Assembly: GCF_017591435.1 (NCBI RefSeq)
Contig: NC_059285.1
Span: 26,152,813-26,216,812 of the forward strand
From: Portunus trituberculatus
Taxonomy: Eukaryota; Arthropoda; Malacostraca; Decapoda; Portunidae
Reading direction: 5' to 3'
DNA length: 64,000 bases
Part shown: positions 50,950 to 61,735 of the stretch, piece by piece
How positions within the stretch are numbered: the stretch's first letter is position 1
Layout of the letters: each line of letters begins with the position of its first letter
The notes under the pieces: model-generated
What the model was told of the DNA's origin: nothing
Database searches by the model: none
Seen by the model: the letters and a program-made list of their open reading frames with translations, nothing else
Position numbers and translations under genes: made by a program

Positions 50950-51640
50950 AATGTAATGTATTCCAACATAAATGGAGTGATATCGGGATTTTAGAACTCA
51001 ACGATTACTTGAGGGACAAGAACCCAGATATTGTGGGTCTTACTGAAACAAAACTGAGAGAGGAGAAGACCTGATGATGGTTGGAGAAGGAAATATAATG
51101 TTTGGAAAAGAAATAGAGTAGGTAAGATGGGAGGAGGAGTGATGTTGCTGGTTAAAAAGATATAAAGGTGGATCAAGTGAAAGAAGGTATGGGAAAGGCA
51201 GAAGTGCTAAAGATCAGAGCAGAAACTAATGAAGGAAAAAGAGGCACTACATAGTGGTGTACGTACCACCTAAGACAAATGCATGGTCAGTACAGGAATA
51301 TGAAGAAATGATAAGTGATACAGGAACATGTCTGGAAGAAATGTTGGGTGGCTGTGAACGAACTATAATGATGGGAGATTTTAATTGTAAAGAGGTGTGT
51401 TGGGAGGACTGGTCAATGGAAGGATCAGAGACAACATGGGAAATACACTATTGACACTGGCAATGGAAAATGTGTTAACTCAGTGGGTCAAAGAAGATAC
51501 TAGGTTTGGAGGAGAGGAGCATCGTCAAGACTGGACTTGGTCTTTAGTACAGAGCCAATGGTCATTGAGGAGATGAGGGTGGAGTGCCCTTTAGCAAAGA
51601 GTGATCATGCAGTTTTGGAGTTCAAGGTGATAGATGAAGA
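50950..51640 (+). pseudogene. AC-LINE I endonuclease (broken)
   Basis: Pieces in order: NVMYSNINGVISGF, ELNDYLRDKNPDIVGLTETK (catalytic Glu), YNVWKRNRVGKMGGGVMLLV, YVPPKTNAWSVQEYEEMISD, ERTIMMGDFNCKEVCWEDWS (GDFN), LDLVFSTEPMVIEEMRVECP and AKSDHAVLEFKVIDEEKSRR (SDH). Catalytic residues are all recognisable, but at least four indels break the frame. Copy J repeats most of these words with fewer breaks. Confidence 0.7.
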
Positions 51641-52133
51641 GAAATCTAGAAGAAATGAAGAATATAAAGTGGGAAGATGGAATTATGCCAAGACAGATTT
51701 TGGAAACCTAAAGAAATTCTTTCAAGAGACAAATTGGATGAAATTCAAGAGTGCTAAGGAGCAAATGAAAAGTGGAAGGAATTTATAAAATATACAAAGA
51801 AGGTGAGAAAAATTTGTACCAATAAGACAACATAGAGAAGTTGGAAAGCAGGACTGGTTTAACGATAGATGTGAAAAGGCTAGAACAAGAAAAGAGGATG
51901 CATGGAAGAGGTGGAGAAGGAAAAGACGGATTAAGCAGTGGAAAGTTACAAAAGAGCAAGAAATGAATATGTGTTGATTAGAAGAGAAGAAAGAAAGAAA
52001 CAAGAAAAGGATATAATTGATAAATGTAAAGACCAACCAAGGCTTTTTACAGACATGTGAACAACAACATCAAAAATAGAGAAAGTATTGAAAGTTTAGA
52101 AGTAAATGGAGTATGCAGTGAAGATCCCAGGAA

Positions 52134-53350
52134 ATGGCAGAGGCTATGAATGGATGCTTTCGGAAGGTATTCACAAAGGAGACTGCTTTTGACAAACCAC
52201 TGGTAATGGAACAGAAAGGGATTATGAAGGAGTTTCAAGTAACTGTGGAGGAGATCAAGAATATGATGGGGAGTTTAGAAGTGAGAAAAGCTGTGGGACC
52301 TGATGGGGTATCAGGATGGATTTTAAGAGAATGCAGGGAGCAACTGGCAGAAAAAGTTTGTGAAGTAATTGATGCCTCATTAAGGGAAGGTGTAGTGCCC
52401 CAAGACTGGAAAAGAGCTAACATTGTCCCAATCTATAAATCAGGTAACAAGAGAGACCCATTGAACTATAGACCAGTGTCACTTACAAGTGTGGTAGCTA
52501 AGATGTGTGAGAGGGTGGTGAAGAATAGATGGACAGACTTCTTGGAGAAAATGACATACTTTGTGAGTGTCAATTTGGTTTTAGAAAAGGGCGTTCATGC
52601 ACGACAAACCTGATATGTTACTATTCGAGGGTGATAGATGTAATACAGGAAAGAGATGGTTGGGCTGATGGAATATATCTGGATTTAAAAAAGGCCTTTG
52701 ATAAGGTACCACACCGGAGACTGATCTGGAAACTTGAAATGGTAGGAGGAGTGCATGGCAGTTTACTAAAATGGATGGAAGACTTTTGGTAGGAAGAGAA
52801 ATGAGAACAATAATTAAGGACAGACCATCAGAATGGGGCTTGGTGGAGAGTGGAGTTCCACAGGGATCAGTGTTGGCACCAGTAATGTTCGCGGTCTACA
52901 TAAATGACATGGTGGATGGGGTGTCCAGTTATGTGAGCCTATTTGCAGACGATGCAAAATTGTTAAGAAAAGTGAGATGTGACAAAGATTGTGAACTACT
53001 CCAGGAAGACTTGGACAGAATATGGAAATGGAGCTGTACATGGCAAATGGAGTTCAACACGACAAAATGCAAGAAAATAGAGTTTGGCAAGAGTGAAAGA
53101 AGAATCAGGAGTATGTACAAGATAGGAAATGAAGACATAAAACCAGTCATGAAGAAAAGACCTTGGGGTGACAATTACCAATGACCTATCGCCAGAGAGA
53201 CATATAAACAAAATAATTGGAGAAGTATTGAACTTATTGAGGAACATAAGAGTGGCGTTCAGATATTTAGATGAAGAAATGATGAAGAAAATAATTACTG
53301 CAATGATAAGACTGAGGCTTGAATATGCAACAATACAGTGGGCTCGAACT
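52134..53350 (+). pseudogene. AC-LINE I reverse transcriptase (frameshifted)
   Basis: Frames 52134-52613, 52529-52792, 52771-53184 and 53168-53753 successively give RKAVGPDGVSGWILRECREQ, VPQDWKRANIVPIYKSGNKR, NYRPVSLTSVVAKMCERVVK, FGFRKGRSCTTNLICYYSRV, YLDLKKAFDKVPHRRLIWKL (motif A), SGVPQGSVLAPVMFAVYIND (B), FADDAKLLRKVRCDKDCELL (C), then NDLSPERHINKIIGEVLNLL. Shifts at about 52130, 52550, 52788 and 53155. The first three are also in copy J. Confidence 0.75.
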
Positions 53351-53802
53351 TAAAGAAACACATAAGGAAACTAGAGAAAGTACAGAGGGCTGCAACAAAA
53401 TGGTGCCTGACTTAAGAGATTTGACTTATGAAGACAGACTGAAAAGAATGCAACTTCCGACCCTGGAAAACAGAAGAGAAAGGGGAGACCTGATAGCAAT
53501 ATACAGAGTGATGATTGGCATGGAAAAATGGATAGGGAAGATCTGTGTATGTGGAATGAAAGAATGTCGAGAGGGCATGGGAAAAACTAAAATGGCCACT
53601 TATAGGAGAGATGTGAAAAAATATAGCTTCCCTCATAGAAGGGTGGAAGCATGGAATAGTTTAGACGTGGAAGTGGTCAACGCAAGGAATATTCATGATT
53701 TTAAGAAAAAGCTGGACATTAATAGATATGGAGACGGGACAACACGAGCATAGCTCTTTTCCCGTATGTTACAATTAGGTAAATACAATTAGGTAAATAA
53801 AT

Positions 53803-53820
53803 ACACACACACACACACAC
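53803..53820. repeat. (AC)n joining AC-LINE I to AC-LINE J
   Basis: Nine AC units after GGTAAATAAATAC. Confidence 0.95.
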
Positions 53821-56763
53821 GGAGAATCTTGGATATGAGACTGAGGAAGTGGTTCATAACCCAGAAAAGTACAGCAAGAAAGGACTAAAGAAACTTACAT
53901 ATGAGCGAAATGTAATGTATTCCAACATAAATGGAGTGATATCGGGGATTTTAGAACTCAACGATTACTTGAGGGACAAGAACCCAGATATTGTGGGTCT
54001 TACTGAAACAAAACTGAGAGAGGGAGAAGACCTGATGAAGGTTGGAGAAGGGAAATATAACGTTTGGAAAAGAAATAGAGTAGGTAAGATGGGAGGAGGA
54101 GTGATGTTGCTGGTTAAAAAAGATATAAAGGTGGATCAAGTGAAAAAGGTATGGGAAAGGCAGAAGTGCTAAAGATCAGAGCAGAAACTAATGAAGGAAA
54201 AAAGAGGCACTACATAGTGGTGTACGTACCACCTAAGACAAATGCATGGTCAGTACAGGAATATGAAGAAATGATAAGTGATACAGGAACATGTCTGGAA
54301 GAAATGTTGGGTGGTTGTGAACGAACTATAATGATGGGAGATTTTAATTGTAAAGAGGTGTGTTGGGAGGACTGGTCAATGGAAGGATCAGAGACAACAT
54401 GGGGAAATACACTATTGACACTGGCAATGGAAAATGTGTTAACTCAGTGGGTCAAAGAAGATACTAGGTTTGGAGGAGAGGAGCATCGTCAAGACTGGAC
54501 TTGGTCTTTAGTACAGAGCCAATGGTCATTGAGGAGATGAGGGTGGAGTGCCCTTTAGCAAAGAGTGATCATGCAGTTTTGGAGTTCAAGGTGATAGACG
54601 AAGAGAAATCTAGAAGAAATGAAGAATATAAAGTGGGAAGATGGAATTATGCCAAGACAGATTTTGGAAACCTAAAGAAATTCTTTCAAGAGACAAATTG
54701 GATGAAATTCAAGAGTGCTAAGGAGCAAATGAAAAGTGGAAGGAATTTATAAAAATATACAAAGAAGGTGAGAAAAATTTGTACCAATAAGACAACATAG
54801 AGAAGTTGGAAAGCAGGACTGGTTTAACGATAGATGTGAAAAGGCTAGAACAAGAAAAGAGGATGCATGGAAGAGGTGGAGAAGGAAAAGACGGATTAAG
54901 CAGTGGGAAAGTTACAAAAGAGCAAGAAATGAATATGTGTTGATTAGAAGAGAAGAAAGAAAGAAACAAGAAAAGGATATAATTGATAAATGTAAAGACC
55001 AACCAAGGCTTTTTTACAGACATGTGAACAACAACATCAAAAATAGAGAAAGTATTGAAAGTTTAGAAGTAAATGGAGTATACAGTGAAGATCCCAGGAA
55101 ATGGCAGAGGCTATGAATGGATGCTTTCGGAAGGTATTCACAAAGGAGACTGCTTTTGACAAACCACTGGTAATGGAACAGAAAGGGATTATGAAGGAGT
55201 TTCAAGTAACTGTGGAGGAGATTAAGAACATGATGGGGAGTTTAGAAGTGAGAAAAGCTGTGGGACCTGATGGGGTATCAGGATGGATTTTAAGAGAATG
55301 CAGGAGCAATTGGCAGAAAAAGTTTGTGAAGTAATTGATGCCTCATTAAGGGAAGGCGTAGTGCCCCAAGACTGGAAAAGAGCTAACATTGTCCCAATCT
55401 ATAAATCAGGTAACAAGAGAGACCCATTGAACTATAGACCAGTGTCACTTACAAGTGTGGTAGCTAAGATGTGTGAGAGGGTGGTGAAGACTAGATGGAC
55501 AGACTTCTTGGAGAAAATGACATACTTTGTGAGTGTCAATTTGGTTTTAGGAAAGGGCGTTCATGCACGACAAACCTGATATGTTACTATTCGAGGGTGA
55601 TAGATGTAATACAGGAAAGAGATGGTTGGGCTGATGGAATATATCTGGATTTAAAAAAGGCCTTTGATAAGGTACCACACCAGAGACTGATCTGGAAACT
55701 TGAAATGGTAGGAGGAGTGCATGGCAGTTTACTAAAATGGATGGAAGACTTTTGGTAGGAAGAGAAATGAGAACAATAATTAAGGACAGACCATCAGAAT
55801 GGGGATTGGTGGAGAGTGGAGTTCCACAGGGATCAGTGTTGGCACCAGTAATGTTCGCAGTCTACATAAATGACATGGTGGATGGGGTGTCCAGTTATGT
55901 GAGCCTATTTGCAGACGATGCAAAATTGTTACGAAAAGTGAGATGTGACAAAGATTGCGAACTACTCCAGGAAGACTTGGACAGAATATGGAAATGGAGC
56001 TGTACATGGCAAATGGAGTTCAACACGACAAAATGCAAGAAAATAGAGTTTGGCAAGAGTGAAAGAAGAATCAGGAGTATGTACAAGATAGGAAATGAAG
56101 ACATAAAACCAGTCATGAAGAAAAAGACCTTGGGGTGACAATTACCAATGACCTATCGCCAGAGAGACATATAAACAAAATAATTGGAGAAGTATTGAAC
56201 TTATTGAGGAACATAAGAGTGGCGTTCAGATATCTAGATGAAGAAATGATGAAGAAAATAATTACTGCAATGATAAGACCGAGGCTTGAATATGCAACAA
56301 TACAGTGGGCTCGAACTTAAAGAAACACATAAGGAAACTAGAGAAAGTACAGAGGGCTGCAACGAAAATGGTGCCTGACTTAAGAGATTTGACTTATGAA
56401 GACAGACTGAAAAGAATGCAACTTCCAACCCTGGAAAACAGAAGAGAAAGGGAGACCTGATAGCAATATACAGAGTGATGATTGGCATGGAAAAATGGAT
56501 AGGGAAGATCTGTGTATGTGGAATGGAAGAATGTCGAGAGGGCATGGGAAAAACTAAAATGGCCACTTATAGGAGAGATGTGAAAAATATAGCTTCCCTC
56601 ATAGAAGGGTGGAAGCATGGAATAGTTTAGACGTGGAAGTGGTCAACGCAAGGAATATTCATGATTTTAAGAAAAAGCTGGACATTAATAGATATGGAGA
56701 CGGGACAACACGAGCATAGCTCTTTTCCCGTATGTTACAATTAGGTAAATACAATTAGGTAAA
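53821..56763 (+). mobile_element. AC-LINE copy J, near-twin of copy I
   Basis: 5'-truncated at the end of ORF1 (GGAGAATCTTGGATATGAGA, as in I at about 50862). It contains the endonuclease (frame 53849-54172: ELNDYLRDKNPDIVGLTETK, GKYNVWKRNRVGKMGGGVML; frame 54151-54540: YVPPKTNAWSVQEYEEM, IMMGDFNCKEVCWEDWSMEG), SDH block from 54501, RT frames 55101-55334, 55283-55579, 55495-55758 and 55737-56138, and the 3' end at 56740-56763 (ACAATTAGGTAAATAC twice). It shares I's frame breaks at about 55098, 55508 and 55753. Confidence 0.85.
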
Positions 56764-56790
56764 TACACACACACACACACACACACACAC
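56764..56790. repeat. (AC)n joining AC-LINE J to AC-LINE K
   Basis: About 13 AC units, followed by copy K. Confidence 0.95.
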
Positions 56791-56834
56791 CAAATTCAAA
56801 ATATGTTGATGAGGGCCAGGGAGCAAAGCCGAAA

Positions 56835-57787
56835 GTGGCCAGTCAAAGCATGAGTCCAGCTTCAACAGGGGCAACATTGAAAGGTAGATTGGTGATGTTG
56901 GAGAAGAGATTTGAGGAGTTAGTGAAGGAATTAAAAGTTCAGAGGAGTGAGGAGGAGCAGGATAGAGAATTCCGCAAGGCTTTGAAGGAAAGAGTTAAGA
57001 GACTGGAGGAAAATGAAAAAACGATTGGTGGATGAGAATGCGCGCATTTAAAGGTGGAGGTTGAAAAATACAAGATATGGTTGGAGGAGAAAATGGAGAG
57101 AGTAGTAAAGGAGAAAGATGACTTTAAGGAAATGATTAATGAGCAGAATGAAAGGCTTGAAAGGGAATGGGAACTGAAGAAAACACAATGGACTGAGTCG
57201 AGGGAAGCAGAGATGGTTGGATTACAAGAAATAATTAAAGATCAGTTGAAGGAAGACAAAAAAGAAAGGTCCAAGGAACTGGTTAATGTAATGAAGAATA
57301 AGGAAACATTGATAAGGAAATAGCAGAAAGAAGAGTGTGTTAATATTTGGGATGAAAGAACAAAATATAACATATAAGCCAAGAGAATTAAGGAAGAATT
57401 GAAAACGGTAAGAGATCTGTTCAAAAATCTAAATGATGATTAAAAAAGACCTACAAGAAGAAGTGGAAGAGATCCATAGACTGGGTCCATATAAGGAGGA
57501 GTGAACAGACCGATTAAAGTAGTACTGAAGTCACAACAATCTGGAGGATGTCCTATATAGAACATCAAAGTTAAGAGATAGAAGGTTGTAAAGAGGTGTT
57601 TGTGAGAAAGAATAGAAATGAGGAAGAGAGGAGAAGATATAAGGAATTGGTGGAAGAGGCGAGAAGGAAAAATGATGAGCGGTCTGAGGAGGAAAAAGAA
57701 AAGTTTTTTTGGAGAGTTATAGGAGAGAGAGTCAGAAAGTGGTATATGGAAAGAAGGAATACGGAGGGAGCAGTGGGTGGACCGTAA
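56835..57787 (+). pseudogene. AC-LINE K ORF1 (broken coiled-coil protein)
   Basis: Opening MASQSMSPASTGATLKGRLV, then MLEKRFEELVKELKVQRSEE and KALKERVKRLEENEKTIGG (stop 57033), then coiled coil KVEVEKYKIWLEEKMERVVK and EMINEQNERLEREWELKKTQ up to 57323. The C-terminal part is shifted, with FVRKNRNEEERRRYKELVEE and KFFWRVIGERVRKWYMERRN at 57596-57760, matching copy F's end. At least three breaks. Confidence 0.7.
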
Positions 57788-59755
57788 TGTATACTAATAT
57801 AGATGGGATATTGTCAAGTAGATTGGAATTGCAAGACTATATGATAGTGGAGAAGCCTGATATAGTGTGTTTGACTGAGACAAAATTGCATGAAAAAACA
57901 AAGATAAATTTGGATAATAAATATAATATATGGAGAAAGGATAGGGAGAGTAAAGGTGGAGGAGGAGTTATGATTATGACGAAGAAATAAATAAATGTGG
58001 ATAAGGTTTGGTATGGGAAGAACAACGCAGAAGTGATAAGCATAAGGATAAAAAGTGATGGAAATGAATTAATACATGGTGACCTATGTACCTCCTAAAA
58101 CAAATTCTTGGACATTAAGGGAATACGACAATATGATCAAGGATACTTTACAGAGTTTGGAAAGTGTATTATCTGGAAAAAGAAAGGTGATACTAGTAGG
58201 AGATTTTAATTGTAAGGAGGTTGATTGGGAAAATCTAGTAAGTGGTGTTGGAGAAGAAGCATGGGGAGAGAGATTTCTTAATCTAATGATGGAAAATATG
58301 ATGGAACAGAGGGTGAAGGAAAATACTAGATATAGAGGAGATGATGAACCGGCTAGACTGGATTTGGTGTTAACAAGAGAAGTGTACCTATGTGGAGATA
58401 TACAATACAAGTGTCCTTTGGGAAAGAGTGATCATGTGGTTATGGAAATGCAGATAGCAACAACACAGCGAAGGAAGGACGAGACATACAGGAGTGGTAG
58501 ATTGAATTATAGAAAGATGGACACAGAAAGTTTGAAAAATTATTTCAGAAAATTAGATTGGGAGGAGATGTTACAAATCAGAGAAGTGCAAAAGAAATAT
58601 GAGATTTTTATGAAATATTATAAAGAAGGAGTTATGAAATTTGTACCAAAGTATAAACCAAGAGAGGAAGGAAGAAAGGATTGGTTTAATGCAACTTGTG
58701 TTAAGGCTAAGGAAAAGAGAGATGTGGCTTGGAAAAGATGGAAAAAGAGCAGGAATATACTAAATAAGGAGAATTATAGAGTGGCAAGAAATGAGTATGT
58801 GAGGGTAAGGAGGGAGGAAGAAAGAAAATTTGAAAAAGATATTGTAGACAAGAGTAAGGAACATCCAAAATTGTTTTACAGGTTCATAAATGGTAAACTT
58901 AAAAAGAGAGAGTCCATTGAAAGATTAAAAGGAGAGCAAGGGATAGTAGATGACCCCAAGAATATAGCAGAATTGCTAAATAATAGGTTTCAGCAAGTAT
59001 TTACTAAAGAAACAATGTTTGTAAAGCCACAGAATGTACGAGGAAATGTGCACATGGAGGACATTAGGATATCTAAAAAGGAGTTATATAAAATGTTGGA
59101 GGAACTTAAAGATGATAAAGCGATGGGACCAGATGAAGTTTCAGGAAAATTATTGAAGGAGTGTAGAGAAGAATTGATTGATCCATTATATGATATTATA
59201 AGGTGCTCATTAGAAACAGGGGAAGTACCAGTAGAGTGGAAGAGAGCTGAAGTGGTGCCCATTTATAAGGGAGGCAGTAAGGAAGAGCCCCTTAATTATA
59301 GACCTGTGTCTCTAACAAGTGTGGTCGTTAAGATTTGTGAGAGAGTGATAAAGAAATATTGGATAAGGTTCCTGGAGGATCATAAGTTATTATCAGATGA
59401 TCAATTTGGCTTCAGGAAAGGGAGGTCATGTGTAACAAATCTACTGAGCTTTTATTCAAGAGTGGTTGACAAAATATATGAGAGAGAGGGATGGATGGAC
59501 TGTGTATATTTGGATTTAAAGAAAGCTTTTGATAAGGTACCTCACGAGAGACTGTTATGGAAAGTAGAGATTTATGGAGGACTGAAAGGAAAAGTGTTAA
59601 AGTGGATGGAAAACTACTTGAGATGGAGGGAGATGAGAACGGTAATAAGGGATGCAAGGTCGGACTGGTTGGTGGTGGAGAGTGGAGTCCCACAAGGCTC
59701 AGTGCTGGCACCAATACTTTTCCTGGTATATATAAATGACATGCCAGAGGAGTAA
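57787..59755 (+). pseudogene. AC-LINE K endonuclease and RT (mostly open)
   Basis: MYTNIDGILSSRLELQDYMI and PDIVCLTETKLHEKTKINLD (catalytic Glu) up to 57990, where TAA follows TKK. From 58076 there is one open frame of 559 codons: VTYVPPKTNSWTLREYDNMI, RKVILVGDFNCKEVDWENLV, ARLDLVLTREVYLCGDIQYK, GKSDHVVMEMQI, linker KDWFNATCVKAKEKRDVAWK, DKAMGPDEVSGKLLKECREE, NYRPVSLTSVVVKICERVIK, FGFRKGRSCVTNLLSFYSRV, YLDLKKAFDKVPHERLLWKV (A) and SGVPQGSVLAPILFLVYIND (B). It ends at MPEE through loss of one G in a run of three. Motif C (FADDAKLCRCVKSEED) continues at 59770. Confidence 0.8.
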
Positions 59756-59769
59756 ACAGTTATATTAAT

Positions 59770-60517
59770 TTGTTTGCGGATGATGCGAAGTTGTGTAGGT
59801 GTGTGAAGAGTGAAGAAGATTGTGAAATTTTACAGGCAGACCTGGATAAGATTTGGGAGTGGAGCAAGAGGTGGCAAATGGAATTTAATCTGAGCAAAAG
59901 TCATGTGATGGAGATGGGAAGAGTGGAAGACGGCCAAGAGGGTCATATAAGATGGGTGAAGAAGTAGTGTTGAAAAAGGTGGAAAAGGAAAAGGATTTGG
60001 GAGTGATAATACAAGACCATGGGCAGTTTGAGGCTCATATTCATAAGATGTTTGGAGAAACGTATAATTTGATAAAAATATTGGATTAGCCTTCCATTAT
60101 ATGGATAAAGATATGATGAAGAAATTAATTAGTATGGTAATTAGACCAAGATTGGAATATGCTGGAGTGGTTTGGTCCCCTTATAAAAAGAAGCATATAA
60201 GGAAGTTGGAGAGATTGCAGAGAATGGCAACAAAAATGGTTCCGGAATTGGCAGAAATGACCTATGAGGAGAGATTAAAAGAAATGAATTTGCCTACCTT
60301 GGAACAAAGAAGAGAAAGAGGAGATTTAATACAGGTTTATAAACTGTTGAATGGACTGGATGAAGTGGATAATGAGCAAATGATGTTGAGAGAGAAAAAC
60401 TTAAGTAGAACTACAAGATCGCATAGTAAAAAGATAGCCAAGGGAATATGCTTGAAGGATGTGAAAAAATATAGTTTCCCACAAAAATGTGTGGAGGTGT
60501 GGAATGGCTTGGAGTGA
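59770..60517 (+). pseudogene. AC-LINE K RT, motif C to C-terminus
   Basis: FADDAKLCRCVKSEEDCEIL, LDKIWEWSKRWQMEFNLSKS and HVMEMGR, then a shift (one G lost at about 59920). After a further shift at about 60078, MDKDMMKKLISMVIRPRLEY, AGVVWSPYKKKHIRKLERLQ, KMVPELAEMTYEERLKEMNL and PTLEQRRERGDLIQVYKLLN, to YSFPQKCVEVWNGLE. Ends in the 3' region shared with G. Confidence 0.75.
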
Positions 60518-60680
60518 GGAGGTGGTGTCAGCAAGGAGTGTGCATAGTTTTAAAGGAAAGTTGGATGTGTGTAGATGTGGAGACGGGGCCACACGAGTAT
60601 GATACCCAGGCCCTGTAAAATTACAACTAGGTGAATACAACTAGGTGAATACACACAAATACAAAAACAACAAATTTTCT

Positions 60681-60685
<5 letters not shown>

Positions 60686-60766
<81 letters not shown>
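60686..60766. repeat. (TC)n microsatellite
   Basis: About 40 CT units. Confidence 0.95.
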
Positions 60767-60771
<5 letters not shown>

Positions 60772-60845
60772 CCCTCCCTCCTCTTCCTCTTGAAAGATAA
60801 GCTACATGCGTCCCGCTTGTGTCTAAAATATTAGCAAATGTCACA

Positions 60846-60847
<2 letters not shown>

Positions 60848-60935
<88 letters not shown>
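60848..60935. repeat. (TC)n microsatellite
   Basis: About 43 CT units, 80 bp after the previous run. The third AAGATAAGCTACATGCG copy lies between them. Confidence 0.95.
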
Positions 60936-60938
<3 letters not shown>

Positions 60939-61127
60939 AGAAGCGTCCACTTTCCTCTTCGAAGGCGATATAGTGACTAAAGAATAGCAGCATAATACAC
61001 AAAGACGATAAGTATGACAAGCTTGCACGAGTTTCCCGGCTAGACGGCACTACCACCCGTATATCATACAGGCGGGGTTTTTTAACATCCGGCGCGAAGG
61101 GGTTAATACATATGGAGGCTTGATGAA

Positions 61128-61331
61128 CAGGTAGATAGCATCCACCCATCCCTCTCTATGTTGTAGTATGTCAGTCACTCTTGAATAAAAACATAATAAA
61201 TTGGATACGCACGATCTTCCTTTTCTGAAACCAAACTGTCTTTCACTCAGAATGTTTTCACTTTCTAGATACTCACTCCACTTAGCTTTAATTACTTCTC
61301 CACATACCTTGCACAATATACTAGTCAACAA
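61128..61331 (-). pseudogene. AC-LINE RT fragment, opposite orientation
   Basis: The minus strand reads LTSILCKVCGEVIKAKWSEY, LESENILSERQFGFRKGRSC, VSNLLCFYSRVTDILQHREG and WVDAIYL, the RT segment just before motif A. It abuts the plus-strand tail of AC-LINE M at 61127 and the 3' end of copy L at 61335. Orientation changes at 61127/61128 without a microsatellite, suggesting a rearrangement or a twin-primed insertion. Confidence 0.65.
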
Positions 61332-61735
61332 CTAGTGTGTGTATTTACCTAGTTGTATTTACCTAGTTGTAGTTTTACAGGGCCTGGGCTTTATGCTCGT
61401 GTGGTCCCGTCTCCATATCTACACTTATCTAATTTTTCTTTAAAACTATGTACACTCTTTGCTGACACCACTTCCTCACTCAAACTGTTCCAAGTCTCAA
61501 CACATCTTTGCGGGAAACTAAATTTTTTAACATCTCTCAGACATCGTCCTTCCTTAGTTTCTTACTATGCGATCTTGTGCTTCTAAAGTCATATTCTTCT
61601 CTCAGGATCAGTTTCTCATTATCCACTTCATCCATTCCATTAATCAATTTATAAACTTGTATCAGATCCTCTCTCTCTCTCTGCTCCAAGGTTGGTAGAT
61701 CCATAGCCTTTAGTCTCTCCTCATATGTCATCCCT

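Larger units (their letters stand above)
49777..53802 (+). mobile_element. AC-LINE copy I, full length, third subfamily
   Basis: 5' end GGGACATCGTCGATGGCGGA. ORF1 starts MAAVNSKDESDFTGFQGIME (ATG at 50004) and continues as broken coiled-coil pieces to about 50880 (RRKSFSGESWI shares the WRI-type end). Endonuclease from about 50950 (VMYSNINGVISGF, PDIVGLTETKL, VVYVPPKTNAWSVQEYEEMI, TIMMGDFNCKEVCWEDWSME, AKSDHAVLEFKV). RT from about 52250 to 53350 (motif B SGVPQGSVLAPVMFAVYIND, motif C FADDAKLLRKVRCDKDCELL). 3' end at 53770-53802. Many one-base shifts. Confidence 0.8.
56791..60657 (+). mobile_element. AC-LINE copy K, lacking only the 5' leader
   Basis: ORF1 56810-57780 (broken), endonuclease and RT 57787-59755, then after a one-base loss 59770-60517, and 3' end TTACAACTAGGTGAATACAA then CTAGGTGAATACACACA. 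Same subfamily as copies F, G and L. The 5' junction lies at the (AC)n tail of J. Confidence 0.85.
46976..61106. mobile_element. TTAA element (piggyBac-like ends) expanded by an AC-LINE chain
   Basis: TTAA at 46976-46979 and 61103-61106. The left end is TTAACCCCTTCAATACGG and the reverse complement of the right end is TTAACCCCTTCGCGCCGG. Two palindromes near the left end are TGATGCCTATGTAGGCGTCA (46994) and TGACGCCTACGTAGGCGTCA (47037). The native element is only about 0.9 kb (46976-47437 and 60658-61106). The rest is five AC-LINE copies (G, H, I, J, K). M sequence on both flanks, CGAGACTAA and TACATATGGAGG, fits continuous M codons of copy E. Confidence 0.75.
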
